A program made the position numbers and the translations under genes. 64,000 nucleotides of DNA, from NCBI RefSeq assembly GCF_000220065.1, contig NZ_AFQU01000001.1, positions 434,001 to 498,000 of the forward strand, in the 5' to 3' direction. The DNA is from Streptococcus sp. oral taxon 056 str. F0418 (lineage in GTDB: Bacteria; Bacillota; Bacilli; Lactobacillales; Streptococcaceae). Under the pieces are notes generated by a model, which did not search any database, was not told the DNA's origin, and saw only the letters and a program-made list of their open reading frames with translations. Shown in pieces: positions 10,288-18,802 of this stretch; positions within the stretch are counted from its first letter, which is position 1, and every line of letters begins with the position of its first letter.

Positions 10288-10328
10288 TCAAAATTTACTG
10301 TAAAATTCATACTATTCCTTTTTATATT

Positions 10329-10337
10329 TGGTATAAT
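10329..10337 (+). promoter_or_regulatory. Extended -10 promoter of the deacetylase gene
   Basis: TGGTATAAT lies 31 bases before the ATG at 10368. No good -35 element is visible, which is common with an extended -10. It is divergent from the hom promoter. Confidence 0.6.
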
Positions 10338-10367
10338 ATGGTTAAAAAGCCTAATGAAGGAGGCAGT

Positions 10368-11309
10368 ATGACACAACCAACTCAGCGTCGCTCCGTTGCA
10401 AATAAAGCACGAAAAAAAAGAGATGCACTACTACTTCTAAATCTTGTTTTACTCATTTTGATCATCACAGGTGGACTCTTTCTTTGGAAAGAATATCGGG
10501 CTCAACCGAACCAAGCCAGCACACCTAAAATCAGTCAAGTTAGCCAGTCTACTTCCTCAAAAGAGGCTAAAGACTCATCATCGACTTCCAAAGCGAAGGA
10601 AAATATCAAATGGGTCAAGCAAGATCAACCCATCAAACTTCCCATTCTCATGTACCATGCCATCCATGATATGGCGCCATCTGAAGCTGCCAATGCTGGA
10701 CTTATCGTCTCACCTGCAACCTTTGAAAGTCATCTAAAAGCTTTGAAAGAAGCGGGTTATTATACCCTTTCACCAGATGAAGCGTACAAGGCATTGACTG
10801 AAAATGTCCTTCCCGAAAATAAAAAGATTATTTGGCTAACTTTTGACGATAGCCTCAAAGATTTCTACACCCAAGCTTATCCCATCTTACAAAAGTATCA
10901 AATGAAAGCTACCAACAATGTCATCACTGGCTTTGTCCAAGCAGGCCGTGAGGATATACTCACGTTGGAAGAAATCAAAGAAATGAAACAAAACGGTATG
11001 TCTTTTGAAGATCACACCGTCAATCATCCTGATTTATCTGTTTCAAGCCCAGATGCTCAAAATAGCGAATTACAGGACTCTAAGCAGTTTCTAGACAGCA
11101 ACTTATCTCAGACAACGACCACTGTGGCTTATCCATCTGGACGATATAGCGAGACAACTATGCAAATCGCTGAAAAATTAGGTTACAAAATGGGATTAAC
11201 TACCAATAATGGCCTTGCTTCTTTATCAGATGGTTTACTGTCACTCAATCGTGTCCGTGTCAATCCGACGACAACCGCTCAAAGCTTACTCGATGAAATT
11301 AGAAATTAA
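10368..11309 (+). CDS. Membrane-anchored polysaccharide deacetylase family protein
   Basis: This 313-residue protein belongs to the NodB-type carbohydrate esterase family 4, whose members remove acetyl groups from surface or wall polysaccharides. It has a basic start, one membrane segment (about residues 22-42), a Ser/Thr/Lys-rich linker, and a NodB domain from about residue 100. The domain shows PILMYHAIHD, LTFDDSLKDFY (usual TFDDG, here Ser), DHTVNHPDLS with the two metal histidines, and AYPSGRYSE. The start MTQPTQRRS has GAAGGAGG seven bases upstream. The exact substrate is not evident. It could be a wall polymer or peptidoglycan. Confidence 0.85.
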   Translation: MTQPTQRRSVANKARKKRDALLLLNLVLLILIITGGLFLWKEYRAQPNQASTPKISQVSQSTSSKEAKDSSSTSKAKENIKWVKQDQPIKLPILMYHAIHDMAPSEAANAGLIVSPATFESHLKALKEAGYYTLSPDEAYKALTENVLPENKKIIWLTFDDSLKDFYTQAYPILQKYQMKATNNVITGFVQAGREDILTLEEIKEMKQNGMSFEDHTVNHPDLSVSSPDAQNSELQDSKQFLDSNLSQTTTTVAYPSGRYSETTMQIAEKLGYKMGLTTNNGLASLSDGLLSLNRVRVNPTTTAQSLLDEIRN

Positions 11310-11322
11310 ATGTTCATACAGT

Positions 11323-11353
11323 AAAAAGGCTCTTATTCTTCAAGAGCCTTTTT
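11323..11353. terminator. Bidirectional intrinsic terminator
   Basis: The arms AAAAAGGCTCTT and AAGAGCCTTTTT form a 12-bp stem with a short loop. It serves the deacetylase gene (plus) and the ABC permease gene (minus), whose stop codon lies in the loop. Confidence 0.88.
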
Positions 11354-12961
11354 AAATTTATTTGCATAATAGAGATAGAGAGCGCCTGAGACGGATACTG
11401 CGAGGAGAAAAGCTCCAATCGTCATACCGTAGACAAGTGCTTCTGGTAGATAAGCGATCAACACATAGGAAACAGCAATCACTGCAATGTAAATAAATAA
11501 CAAGACAAAGGCAATGATGGTTTTCAATGTATTGTTAGAACGGTTGAAGAGTTCTGTGACATTGGTCCAGTTTGTCACCAAGTTGCGATAATCTCGCTGA
11601 TAGCCCCAGATACTCCAAGCAAGGCAGCAGCTGAACCAGACGACAATCATGGCTAAGAGTGAGAACCAATGTGTCCCTATAAATAGATTGACGACTACAA
11701 AGATCAGCAAGGGTAAGATGGACTGGATGAGAAAGAGATCCCAGAATTTCAGCTGAAGGTAGCCTTTCATGTCAAAAGGAAGCACTTTTAGATAGGAGAA
11801 GTTTTCCCGCTCAAGTGAAATCCCAATCATGGTCAGATTGGATGATCCTGCATTGAACATCGCAATGAAGGTCGTTATCAGGATCAGGGGTAAGAGATAC
11901 TTTGGTGTCAGATAGGGCGATAAGCTATAGCCGCTTCCCTGTAAAAAGCCCATCAAGCCTGGTAGGATAAAGAAGTAAGGCATGGCACTCGACATAAAGA
12001 CAGACTGTAGGAAAACTGAGCCATCGCTGATGAGACTGATCTGGTAGTCCCATACAAACTTGGGAAAGCTTTTCTGACTTCCTAGCTGGAGCTTGCGGAC
12101 ACGTTTTTTCTTATTAACTGTTTCAGAGGTCTTCAGGGCTGCTTCGTAAAACTCTGGTAGGACCTTCCATTTTACAATGGAAAATAAAACAATGGCTAGC
12201 AAAGCCCAAAGGCTGATTTCTAGGAGTGAGTGAAGGGCAAAAGGATCTACTCCAAAGTGATGGAAGGCTTCCATCGGTGGGAAGTAGGTCACAACATTTC
12301 CACCTGCTACTCGGTTTTGGCTATTCATCAGGACGATGGAAGCAAAAATAAGGAAATTGGTCACACCCAGCAGGATATTTGAGGCCACTCGCTTGTGCTG
12401 GCGGAAGGCTGCTGTCTTGGTAATAAAATGCACTGCGGCTAATATCCCAAAGGCAAGGACGGAGCCCAAAATCACCAGTGAAATCAAAGCTATCGGAATG
12501 GCGAGCCAAACTGGGTTGCCACTTTGAATCTGCAGGTTCGTCATATAAGCGATAATAGGAAGCGCACCTATTAGTACGGTTAGGACGACTGAAAAGCTTT
12601 TTCCGATCACAATTTCTGATTCGCTAAAGGCATAGGGGCGATAGGATTGCAGGTCCTTGCTTTCGTAAAAGACATTATAGAAAGACAGGAAGCCTTGCGA
12701 TAAGACCATCAAGCTAAAGACGGACACCATATTGCTAAAAATACCTGGATGGTCGACAAGGGATTGAAAAGCACTCATGAGTCCAAACAGTACGAGATAC
12801 AGCAGGCTGGTTAATAAGTAGGTCATAATCAGCTGTCTGGAGACATTGATCTTTTTGCCTGGATTTTTTGCTTGCTTTTGACGAAAGCGTGACAGGTTGG
12901 CAGGCGCTGTGGTGTAGATGATGTTTGTCCGAATAAGGCTTTTAAGAGCGTTAAAGCGCAT
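11333..12961 (-). CDS. ABC exporter permease (ABC-2 type)
   Basis: This 542-residue membrane protein has about 12 hydrophobic segments and a soluble loop near the middle (KKKRVRKLQLGSQKSFPKF). It starts ten bases inside the end of the ATP-binding gene, so the pair is translationally coupled and very likely forms one transporter. The large permease with a single ATPase is common in streptococcal export systems of unknown cargo. I cannot name the substrate. No accessory gene such as a regulator or histidine kinase adjoins it. Confidence 0.8.
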   Translation of the reverse strand: MRFNALKSLIRTNIIYTTAPANLSRFRQKQAKNPGKKINVSRQLIMTYLLTSLLYLVLFGLMSAFQSLVDHPGIFSNMVSVFSLMVLSQGFLSFYNVFYESKDLQSYRPYAFSESEIVIGKSFSVVLTVLIGALPIIAYMTNLQIQSGNPVWLAIPIALISLVILGSVLAFGILAAVHFITKTAAFRQHKRVASNILLGVTNFLIFASIVLMNSQNRVAGGNVVTYFPPMEAFHHFGVDPFALHSLLEISLWALLAIVLFSIVKWKVLPEFYEAALKTSETVNKKKRVRKLQLGSQKSFPKFVWDYQISLISDGSVFLQSVFMSSAMPYFFILPGLMGFLQGSGYSLSPYLTPKYLLPLILITTFIAMFNAGSSNLTMIGISLERENFSYLKVLPFDMKGYLQLKFWDLFLIQSILPLLIFVVVNLFIGTHWFSLLAMIVVWFSCCLAWSIWGYQRDYRNLVTNWTNVTELFNRSNNTLKTIIAFVLLFIYIAVIAVSYVLIAYLPEALVYGMTIGAFLLAVSVSGALYLYYANKFKKALEE

Positions 12962-13694
12962 CGTTTATCACCTCTTCTTTCCGACCGGCGAGGTCTAGGT
13001 AGATGGTTTCTAGGCTTTGATCAGGATGCTGTGACTTAAGTTCTTCAATCGTACCATAAAAGAGTAGTTCCCCTTTTTTGAGAATGGCTAAACGGTCGCA
13101 TAATTGCTCTGCTACTTCTAGTACGTGGGTTGAAAAAAGGACTGTATTGCCTTTGTCTGCATGGTTGCGCATCATCTGTTTGAGGTCAAAGGCCGCCTGA
13201 GGATCAAGGCCTGTCAAAGGCTCATCTAGTACCCAGATGTCTGGGTCAGACAAGAGCGCACCGATGACGAAGACTTTTTGGCGCATGCCGTGAGAGAAAG
13301 ACTCGATGACTTCATAGCGATGATCAGCAAAGTCAAAGGTTTCTAGTAGGTGCTGTAAGCGTTCTTCGCAGTCTGATTGGGTCATATCATAGGCTGTGGC
13401 TACTAGCTCCCAAAATTCATTGGCTGTCAGACGGAGAAATAAATCTGGCGAATCTGCTACATAGCCGATTTTTTTCTTGATGGCTAGGCGATTGGCAGAT
13501 AGTTCTTGGCCGTCGATGATGATTTGGCCACTTGTTGGGTTAATCACACTGACCAATGATTTGATGGTCGTTGACTTTCCTGCTCCATTATGGCCAATCA
13601 GGCCTATAATCTCACCATTTTGAATGGTTAGATTCAGGTTACGAAGTGCTAAGTGACCATCGTAATCTTTGGTTACATTTTTAAATTCAATCAT
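12951..13694 (-). CDS. ABC transporter ATP-binding protein
   Basis: This 247-residue ATPase partners the permease that overlaps its 3' end. It shows Walker A GHNGAGKSTT (about residues 34-43), signature FSHGMRQKVFV, Walker B DIWVLDEPLTGLD, and H-loop LFSTHVLEVAEQ. The order and the short C-terminal tail fit exporters of the drug/peptide type. AAGGGAGG precedes the ATG. The substrate is unknown. Confidence 0.88.
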   Translation of the reverse strand: MIEFKNVTKDYDGHLALRNLNLTIQNGEIIGLIGHNGAGKSTTIKSLVSVINPTSGQIIIDGQELSANRLAIKKKIGYVADSPDLFLRLTANEFWELVATAYDMTQSDCEERLQHLLETFDFADHRYEVIESFSHGMRQKVFVIGALLSDPDIWVLDEPLTGLDPQAAFDLKQMMRNHADKGNTVLFSTHVLEVAEQLCDRLAILKKGELLFYGTIEELKSQHPDQSLETIYLDLAGRKEEVINDAL

Positions 13695-13784
13695 CAGAAT
13701 TCCTCCCTTTTCTTTACAATATGTTTATTATATATTTTTTTAAAATGTTTGTCTGTTTTGTGCCTGAAATGTTCGGTTTTTTCC

Positions 13785-15425
13785 CTAAACGGTCATTTTG
13801 ATGGAGTGTGGCTCTTTTTTGACCTCATCAAAGTGCTCTAAAAGATATAGAAAGAACTGCGGAATCGTCTCCAGCATATCTTGTTCGTAGACTCGTTCTG
13901 TTCGCTGATGCAAGTCTTTTCCCCAGGGGCCTAGATTGATCGAGGCGACATTGATCGCTGCAATCTTCTCTAAGTCAAGTGGGTAGATCGTCTCAGAAAC
14001 TGCTAGGCTATCTAAGACTTGTCGATAGTCTTTCAGTGGCTTTTCTAGGGCGCAGTAGCTCATATCACAAATCCCCATAAAATACTCTTGTACTTTAAGG
14101 TGGTAATCACCACTTCTTTCTAAGTAACGTTGGTAAAGGGAGATCAAGCGCTCTAGATCCAACTCTTGATTTTGTAGTCGCCGGCTATTCATTGATGGAT
14201 AATAGGGAGGCGCAATGGCCAATATGGCTAGCGCTTCTTTTTTGTCATAAAAATCAAGGACCTTTTGGACAGTAAACAAGGTGACTTCTTGATAGGAAAG
14301 GCCAGCTTGTAGCTTCTGATAGGAGGCTTGGTTGACTTGTTCCATCATTTGAGTGAAGCCTGGTTTTTTCTGGCATGCTTGTAGCAAGTCTTGGTAGGTC
14401 AGTACCTTGGGTCTTTCAATAGTTCTAGTTTCTTGATACTGCATTTGCAGACTACAGTAGCGGTCGTAAAACTCATCTAGGGCTTCTTGGCTGAGTTTTT
14501 TGATGGTCGCTAGTAACTCCTGTGGGCTTTTATCTAGGTATAAAAGACTGAAATAGCCTGCTGCTCTAAGTACTGTTGAGACGTCGTATTGCTCTTTTAA
14601 ATCTCGCATAAAAGACCAGGACGGTAAAGGGGTGTGCTCGCCATAAGCCTGGTCTGCAAGCTGTGGATTGAGGTCTATTCTTTCGACGATTTTGGCTAAG
14701 AGAGAGATGGCATTGAGCCCTTTTAGGGGCTCTTTGATATGAGAGAGGATGCCTTGGGTTACGATCAGAGGCATTAGTTTTCCGACAGTACCGACATGTA
14801 GGACTTTTTCGGTTGCTGATGGGCTTTCAAAAGGCTCTGAATCAACAGCCAGAATATAGTGAAGATTGAAGCGTTCTTTTAACTCAGCTAGTAGTGGAAT
14901 GGCGGCACGCATGCCTTGTGAATAGGCTTCTTCGTCTCCGACAGATAGGTAGAGTAGATTGACCCCACCACTTCTTCTTTGCGCATACTCTTCTAAAACT
15001 CCTAGTTGCAGAGCCAGTGCGGCCTTCATGTCGCAAGAGCCACGTCCAAACTGCCACTCATTAGATGCTATGTCTTCTATGACGTCGGTGTTTGAGTTTT
15101 CTTGGGACAAGTGGACTTTTAGGGCTTCATTGTCAAAAGCGACATCCTTTAAATGTCCAAAGTCTTCTGTGTCTACGGTATCATGATGGTGAAAAAGAAT
15201 CACTGTATCAGCAGTATCTCGACGTACCAAGGCCCAATTCACACTACGGCCTAAATTGTCGTGGGAAATAGTGTAGGTTCCAAATTGGTCAGGATGCTTT
15301 TTAAAGTAAGGAATATCGCTGATGTAATCTGTCAAAAATCGCTCTATGTCGCATTCAAAGGCTGTATGCGTAAAGCTTTTGATGGCCATGCTTTTATTAA
15401 AAATCGTGCGTATTTTTTCTTTCAT
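13785..15425 (-). CDS. M20 family peptidase, RocB-like
   Basis: This 546-residue protein resembles the arginine-utilisation protein RocB, a large member of the M20/M25/M40 zinc peptidase family. Visible metal-site motifs are LFHHHDTVDTED (around residue 80), GRGSCDMKAALALQLG (Asp ligand), and LSVGDEEAYSQGM (Glu-Glu). The C-terminal half lacks a recognised domain. The start MKEKIRTIF is preceded by AGGTG at eight bases. It is on the same strand as the peptidase cluster upstream but separated from it by a strong terminator, so it is probably expressed alone. The substrate is unknown; an acylated amino acid or peptide is likely from the family. Confidence 0.8.
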   Translation of the reverse strand: MKEKIRTIFNKSMAIKSFTHTAFECDIERFLTDYISDIPYFKKHPDQFGTYTISHDNLGRSVNWALVRRDTADTVILFHHHDTVDTEDFGHLKDVAFDNEALKVHLSQENSNTDVIEDIASNEWQFGRGSCDMKAALALQLGVLEEYAQRRSGGVNLLYLSVGDEEAYSQGMRAAIPLLAELKERFNLHYILAVDSEPFESPSATEKVLHVGTVGKLMPLIVTQGILSHIKEPLKGLNAISLLAKIVERIDLNPQLADQAYGEHTPLPSWSFMRDLKEQYDVSTVLRAAGYFSLLYLDKSPQELLATIKKLSQEALDEFYDRYCSLQMQYQETRTIERPKVLTYQDLLQACQKKPGFTQMMEQVNQASYQKLQAGLSYQEVTLFTVQKVLDFYDKKEALAILAIAPPYYPSMNSRRLQNQELDLERLISLYQRYLERSGDYHLKVQEYFMGICDMSYCALEKPLKDYRQVLDSLAVSETIYPLDLEKIAAINVASINLGPWGKDLHQRTERVYEQDMLETIPQFFLYLLEHFDEVKKEPHSIKMTV

Positions 15426-15550
15426 TTTGTTCACCTAAAAAGCAAGCTTGCTCTTTTCTGAATTGACTTCTCCCTTATTTTAGCACTCGAACCTTTTATA
15501 AACAAGGAAAAGTCTGATATTCTTAATTTTGTAGAAAAAAGGCTATGAAA

Positions 15551-15586
15551 AAGCTCCTTTTCTCTTGTTTGAGGAGAAGGAGCTCT
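15551..15586 (-). terminator. Intrinsic terminator of the PTS-peptidase cluster
   Basis: On the minus strand AGCTCCTTCTCCTC and GAGAAAAGGAGCT form a long near-perfect stem, followed by TTTTTC. It lies 25 bases after the last peptidase gene of the cluster (15611). Confidence 0.85.
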
Positions 15587-15610
15587 TCTTTCTAATAGAT
15601 TATTTGTCCA

Positions 15611-16738
15611 TCATTCTAGTTGGGACAAGGCTAATAGTGCTAAGCCATAAATGATGGTATTGGTTTCTAAGTCTGTTTTATCTAGCCATTCGTTGGGTAG
15701 ATGTGCGATGTCCTTTTGTCCTGGAAAGCTCGGTCCATAGGCTATGATATTGGGGACAATTTTTGCAAAGGTGCCACCTGTAGTCGTCACAGGTGTTGCT
15801 GTATTTCCTGTCACTTGGTTATATACGGCTTGTAAAGTCTGCACATAGATCGAGTCTTTGTCATATAAGACTGGCTCCCACTGGTCACGGACACTTAGAG
15901 TGAGTCCATGCGGGATCTTGTCGTGAATAGCAAGGATCAAATCTTCCTGACTACAGGAAGCAGGGTAGGACATGGTCCACTCGATATAGTGGTCTGATTC
16001 TGCCATACCGAGACTATAGCCACGAACAATCATCTCACCAAAGTCCTCATCAGAAAAAGCAATTCCCAACTCTTGGCCATTGCCTTTGGAATGTAGTAAA
16101 TAGTCATTGACAAAGCGATAGAGAGCAGCAACTTGATCTCCAGGACTCGTCAAGCGCACACGCAAGCGCCCTCGCTCGCCATAAACGACTGGCCATTTAC
16201 AATCTGGAGTCCATCCAAAAATTGGCGGTACTTCTTTGGTCAGATAATGCTTGACACAGGCAAAGGCAACCTCTTCATTGGTACCAAAAACAATGCGGAC
16301 GGGATAAGGAAAGCGGATGCCAGCTTCTTTTAGGACGTAAAGAGCAAAGAGATTGGCCAAAATCGGTCCCTTATTATCCAAAACGCCTCGTCCATACAAG
16401 CGATTTCCTCGCTCACTCAGGGTCCACGGGTCAGAGTCCCATCCCTGACCTGCTTCTACAACATCAACATGGCCAAATATACCATAATAACAGCCTGTCG
16501 GCAAATCGTCACCGTACTGGGCGTAGCCGACTTTATTATCTAGATTAACCGTTTTAAAGCCTAATCTATCTGCTATGTCTAGTGCTTTTAGCAAGGCAGC
16601 CTTAGGACCTGGGCCAAAGGGCGCATCCTCACTCTTATCTCCAAAAACACTTGGAATAACAATGAGTTCTTTTAATGCTTTGGTTAAGGACGGCTGAATC
16701 TCTTTTAATTTTGTGATGATTTCTTGTTTATCTTGCAT
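15611..16738 (-). CDS. M20 family dipeptidase-like metallopeptidase
   Basis: This 375-residue protein belongs to the M20 zinc peptidase family and is closest in pattern to PepV/Sapep-type dipeptidases, though shorter than their roughly 470 residues. It shows GIFGHVDVVEAGQGWDSDP, GRGVLDNKGPILA (bridging Asp), FGTNEEVAF (Glu-Glu, with Asn-Glu where Asp-Glu is usual), and TTTGGTFAKIVPN, then HLPNEW with the last metal histidine. It has no signal peptide, so it acts inside the cell. It is the last gene of the PTS-peptidase cluster and starts ten bases after the glycosylasparaginase stop. It may finish breakdown of the imported compound. Confidence 0.85.
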   Translation of the reverse strand: MQDKQEIITKLKEIQPSLTKALKELIVIPSVFGDKSEDAPFGPGPKAALLKALDIADRLGFKTVNLDNKVGYAQYGDDLPTGCYYGIFGHVDVVEAGQGWDSDPWTLSERGNRLYGRGVLDNKGPILANLFALYVLKEAGIRFPYPVRIVFGTNEEVAFACVKHYLTKEVPPIFGWTPDCKWPVVYGERGRLRVRLTSPGDQVAALYRFVNDYLLHSKGNGQELGIAFSDEDFGEMIVRGYSLGMAESDHYIEWTMSYPASCSQEDLILAIHDKIPHGLTLSVRDQWEPVLYDKDSIYVQTLQAVYNQVTGNTATPVTTTGGTFAKIVPNIIAYGPSFPGQKDIAHLPNEWLDKTDLETNTIIYGLALLALSQLE

Positions 16739-16748
16739 AAACAGCCTC

Positions 16749-17711
16749 CTATTTCATTTCGAGCGGTTTCATACGTTCTGCTAAGTAGTCATCTAGCCAT
16801 TTTTTGTCAGCCTTCTCTAGCTCCATGTGTCCATCATTTTGCGGATGGATTCGATAGACCGTCAGAGGAGTTTGCTCTGTCGCAACGACAAAGGAAAAAT
16901 TCTCTATATTGCTAGCCGCTCCCCATTTGCCTTCTGCATTCAGCGCGACAACTGAAATATCTCCCGCCTGCTGTCGTCTTTTTTTCAAGGTATTTGTTAT
17001 ATCATAAACAACACGCTCACAAGCTTCCTGTGGTGAATAGCCTTCTTTCATCTGCCGGACGATTTCATAAGAAACCAATCCTTTCATCAGGTCTTCGCCT
17101 AAGCCTGTAGCTGTTGCTCCTCCAATCTGGCTATCTACGTAAAGCCCTGATCCTATAAAAGGAGAGTCTCCTACTCGTCCTGCTTTTTTCATAAAGAGGC
17201 CACTTGTAGAAGTCCCAGCAACCATGTGCTCCTTCTGATCCAACGCTACCATGCCAACTGTATCATGACCTGCATAGGGACTAAGTTGCTGGCTAGTTTT
17301 CATATCATGAAGACGATTATAGTAATGGATCTTCGCACGTTCGGTCAGCATATTCTTCCTCTCGAATCCTGCTTGATGTGCATAAAGCGCTGCGCCTTCT
17401 CCGACCAAGACATTATTGACAGACAGCTTACTTAAAGAGCGGGCAACACTGATGGGGTTTGCAAAGTCTTTGAGGGCACAGACAGCCCCAAAGTCAAAAT
17501 TATCTCCATCCAGATAGGCAGCATCCAGTTCTACTTGCATATGTTCATTAGGAAGACCACCATAACCTACAGACTTGTAATAAGGGAAGTCCTCTACTTG
17601 TTTGATGGCTTGCTCTATTGCATCTCCAGCATCTCCTGAAATCTTTAGATCATTTACTGCCTGGCTGACTCCCTCTAGGGCCATTCGCCAAGTTGCAATC
17701 ATTCCCCACAT
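16749..17711 (-). CDS. Glycosylasparaginase (N4-(beta-N-acetylglucosaminyl)-L-asparaginase)
   Basis: Enzymes of this Ntn-hydrolase family split the amide between GlcNAc and asparagine, giving aspartate and an aminosugar. The 320-residue protein aligns end to end with human AGA from memory. It keeps the early tryptophan (IATWRMALEG), SVGYGGLPNE, the self-cleavage site GHDTVGMVA where Thr becomes the nucleophile, RVGDSPFIGSGLYVD (Arg and Asp for the substrate alpha-groups), and GGATATGLGEDLM. It has no signal peptide, unlike periplasmic bacterial homologues, so the substrate must be imported. It overlaps the M42 gene. ATG 17711 has AGGAG seven bases upstream; ATG 17702 forms ATGA with that stop. 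A plain isoaspartyl peptidase is less likely. Confidence 0.86.
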   Translation of the reverse strand: MWGMIATWRMALEGVSQAVNDLKISGDAGDAIEQAIKQVEDFPYYKSVGYGGLPNEHMQVELDAAYLDGDNFDFGAVCALKDFANPISVARSLSKLSVNNVLVGEGAALYAHQAGFERKNMLTERAKIHYYNRLHDMKTSQQLSPYAGHDTVGMVALDQKEHMVAGTSTSGLFMKKAGRVGDSPFIGSGLYVDSQIGGATATGLGEDLMKGLVSYEIVRQMKEGYSPQEACERVVYDITNTLKKRRQQAGDISVVALNAEGKWGAASNIENFSFVVATEQTPLTVYRIHPQNDGHMELEKADKKWLDDYLAERMKPLEMK

Positions 17712-18802
17712 TGACCTTCTCCTTTCTGGAATCGATAGTTTTCTGTCATGATTTGCTCATATATTTCTGGTGTTAATTCTTGGCAAAGCACCTTCATTAA
17801 GCGTAGAGTGGCTTCTACATCTTTTCTGTGGAGGATTCCTTGGTGGGTGTGCATATAGCGCATGGGAATAGACAAGGTTGTTGCAAGAATACCTTCCAAA
17901 GATTTATAGATATTTCCTGCGTCTGTCCCCCCGTCCATAAAGCAAGCAATTTGATAAGGAATCTGATGCTTTTGGCATAATGTTTCTAAGTAAATCAAGA
18001 GGCCACGATTGGTCAAGGTCATATTGTCCACAGCATTGAGTGTGACTCCTTTGCCCAATTTGATGGGATTCTTATCTGCGGGTGTATCTCCTGCTAGACA
18101 GGTGTCAACCGCAAAAGCGATCTGAGGCTCGATCATATGAGCAACTGTTCTAGCGCCTCGTAAACCAACTTCTTCTTGAACGGTGGTCGCTAAGGTTACT
18201 TGATTCGGACTTGACTGCTCCTGTAAGGATTGCATGAGCCAGATCCCTAGCGCTACACTGACACGGTTGTCAAATGCTTTTCCTAGTAAGTAGTTCGGAT
18301 TGTTTAATGGTTGGTAAATGGCATAAGGGCAGACTCGATCCCCTACCTGAATCCCTAGCTTTTCAACTTCTGCTCTACTTTCAACACCTAAGTCAATAAA
18401 AGCTTGTGACATAGGAAGGACACTCTCTTTTGCCTTTTTACTAAGTGCGTGAATCTGTGGCCCAGCGATAATCCCTTGATAGGTCTTTCCTGACTGCGTG
18501 GTGATGGTTACTAATTGTTGTAATAAAGTGTGAGTCCAAGTACCACCAACACTCTGGATAAAAAGGTAGCCATGCTCGTCTATACGAGATACCATGTGGC
18601 CTACTTCATCCATATGAGTAGAAAAAAGAATCGATAAGCCACTCTTACCTAGTGTGTAAAGTCCTGATCCAAGCCTGTCCGCCCTGACTTGGCAAAATGG
18701 TAATTGTTGACTGACATAGTGACGAATCACTTCTTCTTGTCCTGATACTGCCTGTAAATTTGATAGACTTTCTAAGATTGTCCAATCAATGACTGTTTTC
18801 AT
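17699..18802 (-). CDS. M42 family aminopeptidase, intact active site
   Basis: M42 enzymes are cytoplasmic, dodecameric, two-metal aminopeptidases (glutamyl aminopeptidase PepA type in streptococci). This 367-residue protein has all metal ligands in place: STHMDEVGHMVSR (His), KAFDNRVSVALG (bridging Asp), TTVQEEVGLRGA (catalytic Glu and metal Glu), AVDTCLAGD (Asp) and RYMHTHQGILH (His). The start MKTVIDW is chosen because AGGTG lies eight bases upstream; GTG 18811 and ATG 18808 are alternatives with worse spacing. It overlaps the ligand-depleted homologue upstream and the glycosylasparaginase downstream. Confidence 0.9.
   Translation of the reverse strand: MKTVIDWTILESLSNLQAVSGQEEVIRHYVSQQLPFCQVRADRLGSGLYTLGKSGLSILFSTHMDEVGHMVSRIDEHGYLFIQSVGGTWTHTLLQQLVTITTQSGKTYQGIIAGPQIHALSKKAKESVLPMSQAFIDLGVESRAEVEKLGIQVGDRVCPYAIYQPLNNPNYLLGKAFDNRVSVALGIWLMQSLQEQSSPNQVTLATTVQEEVGLRGARTVAHMIEPQIAFAVDTCLAGDTPADKNPIKLGKGVTLNAVDNMTLTNRGLLIYLETLCQKHQIPYQIACFMDGGTDAGNIYKSLEGILATTLSIPMRYMHTHQGILHRKDVEATLRLMKVLCQELTPEIYEQIMTENYRFQKGEGQCGE

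Noticed and set aside
10248..10376. N-terminal extension of hom
   Set aside because: It would run through two divergent promoters; Hom aligns from the chosen start.
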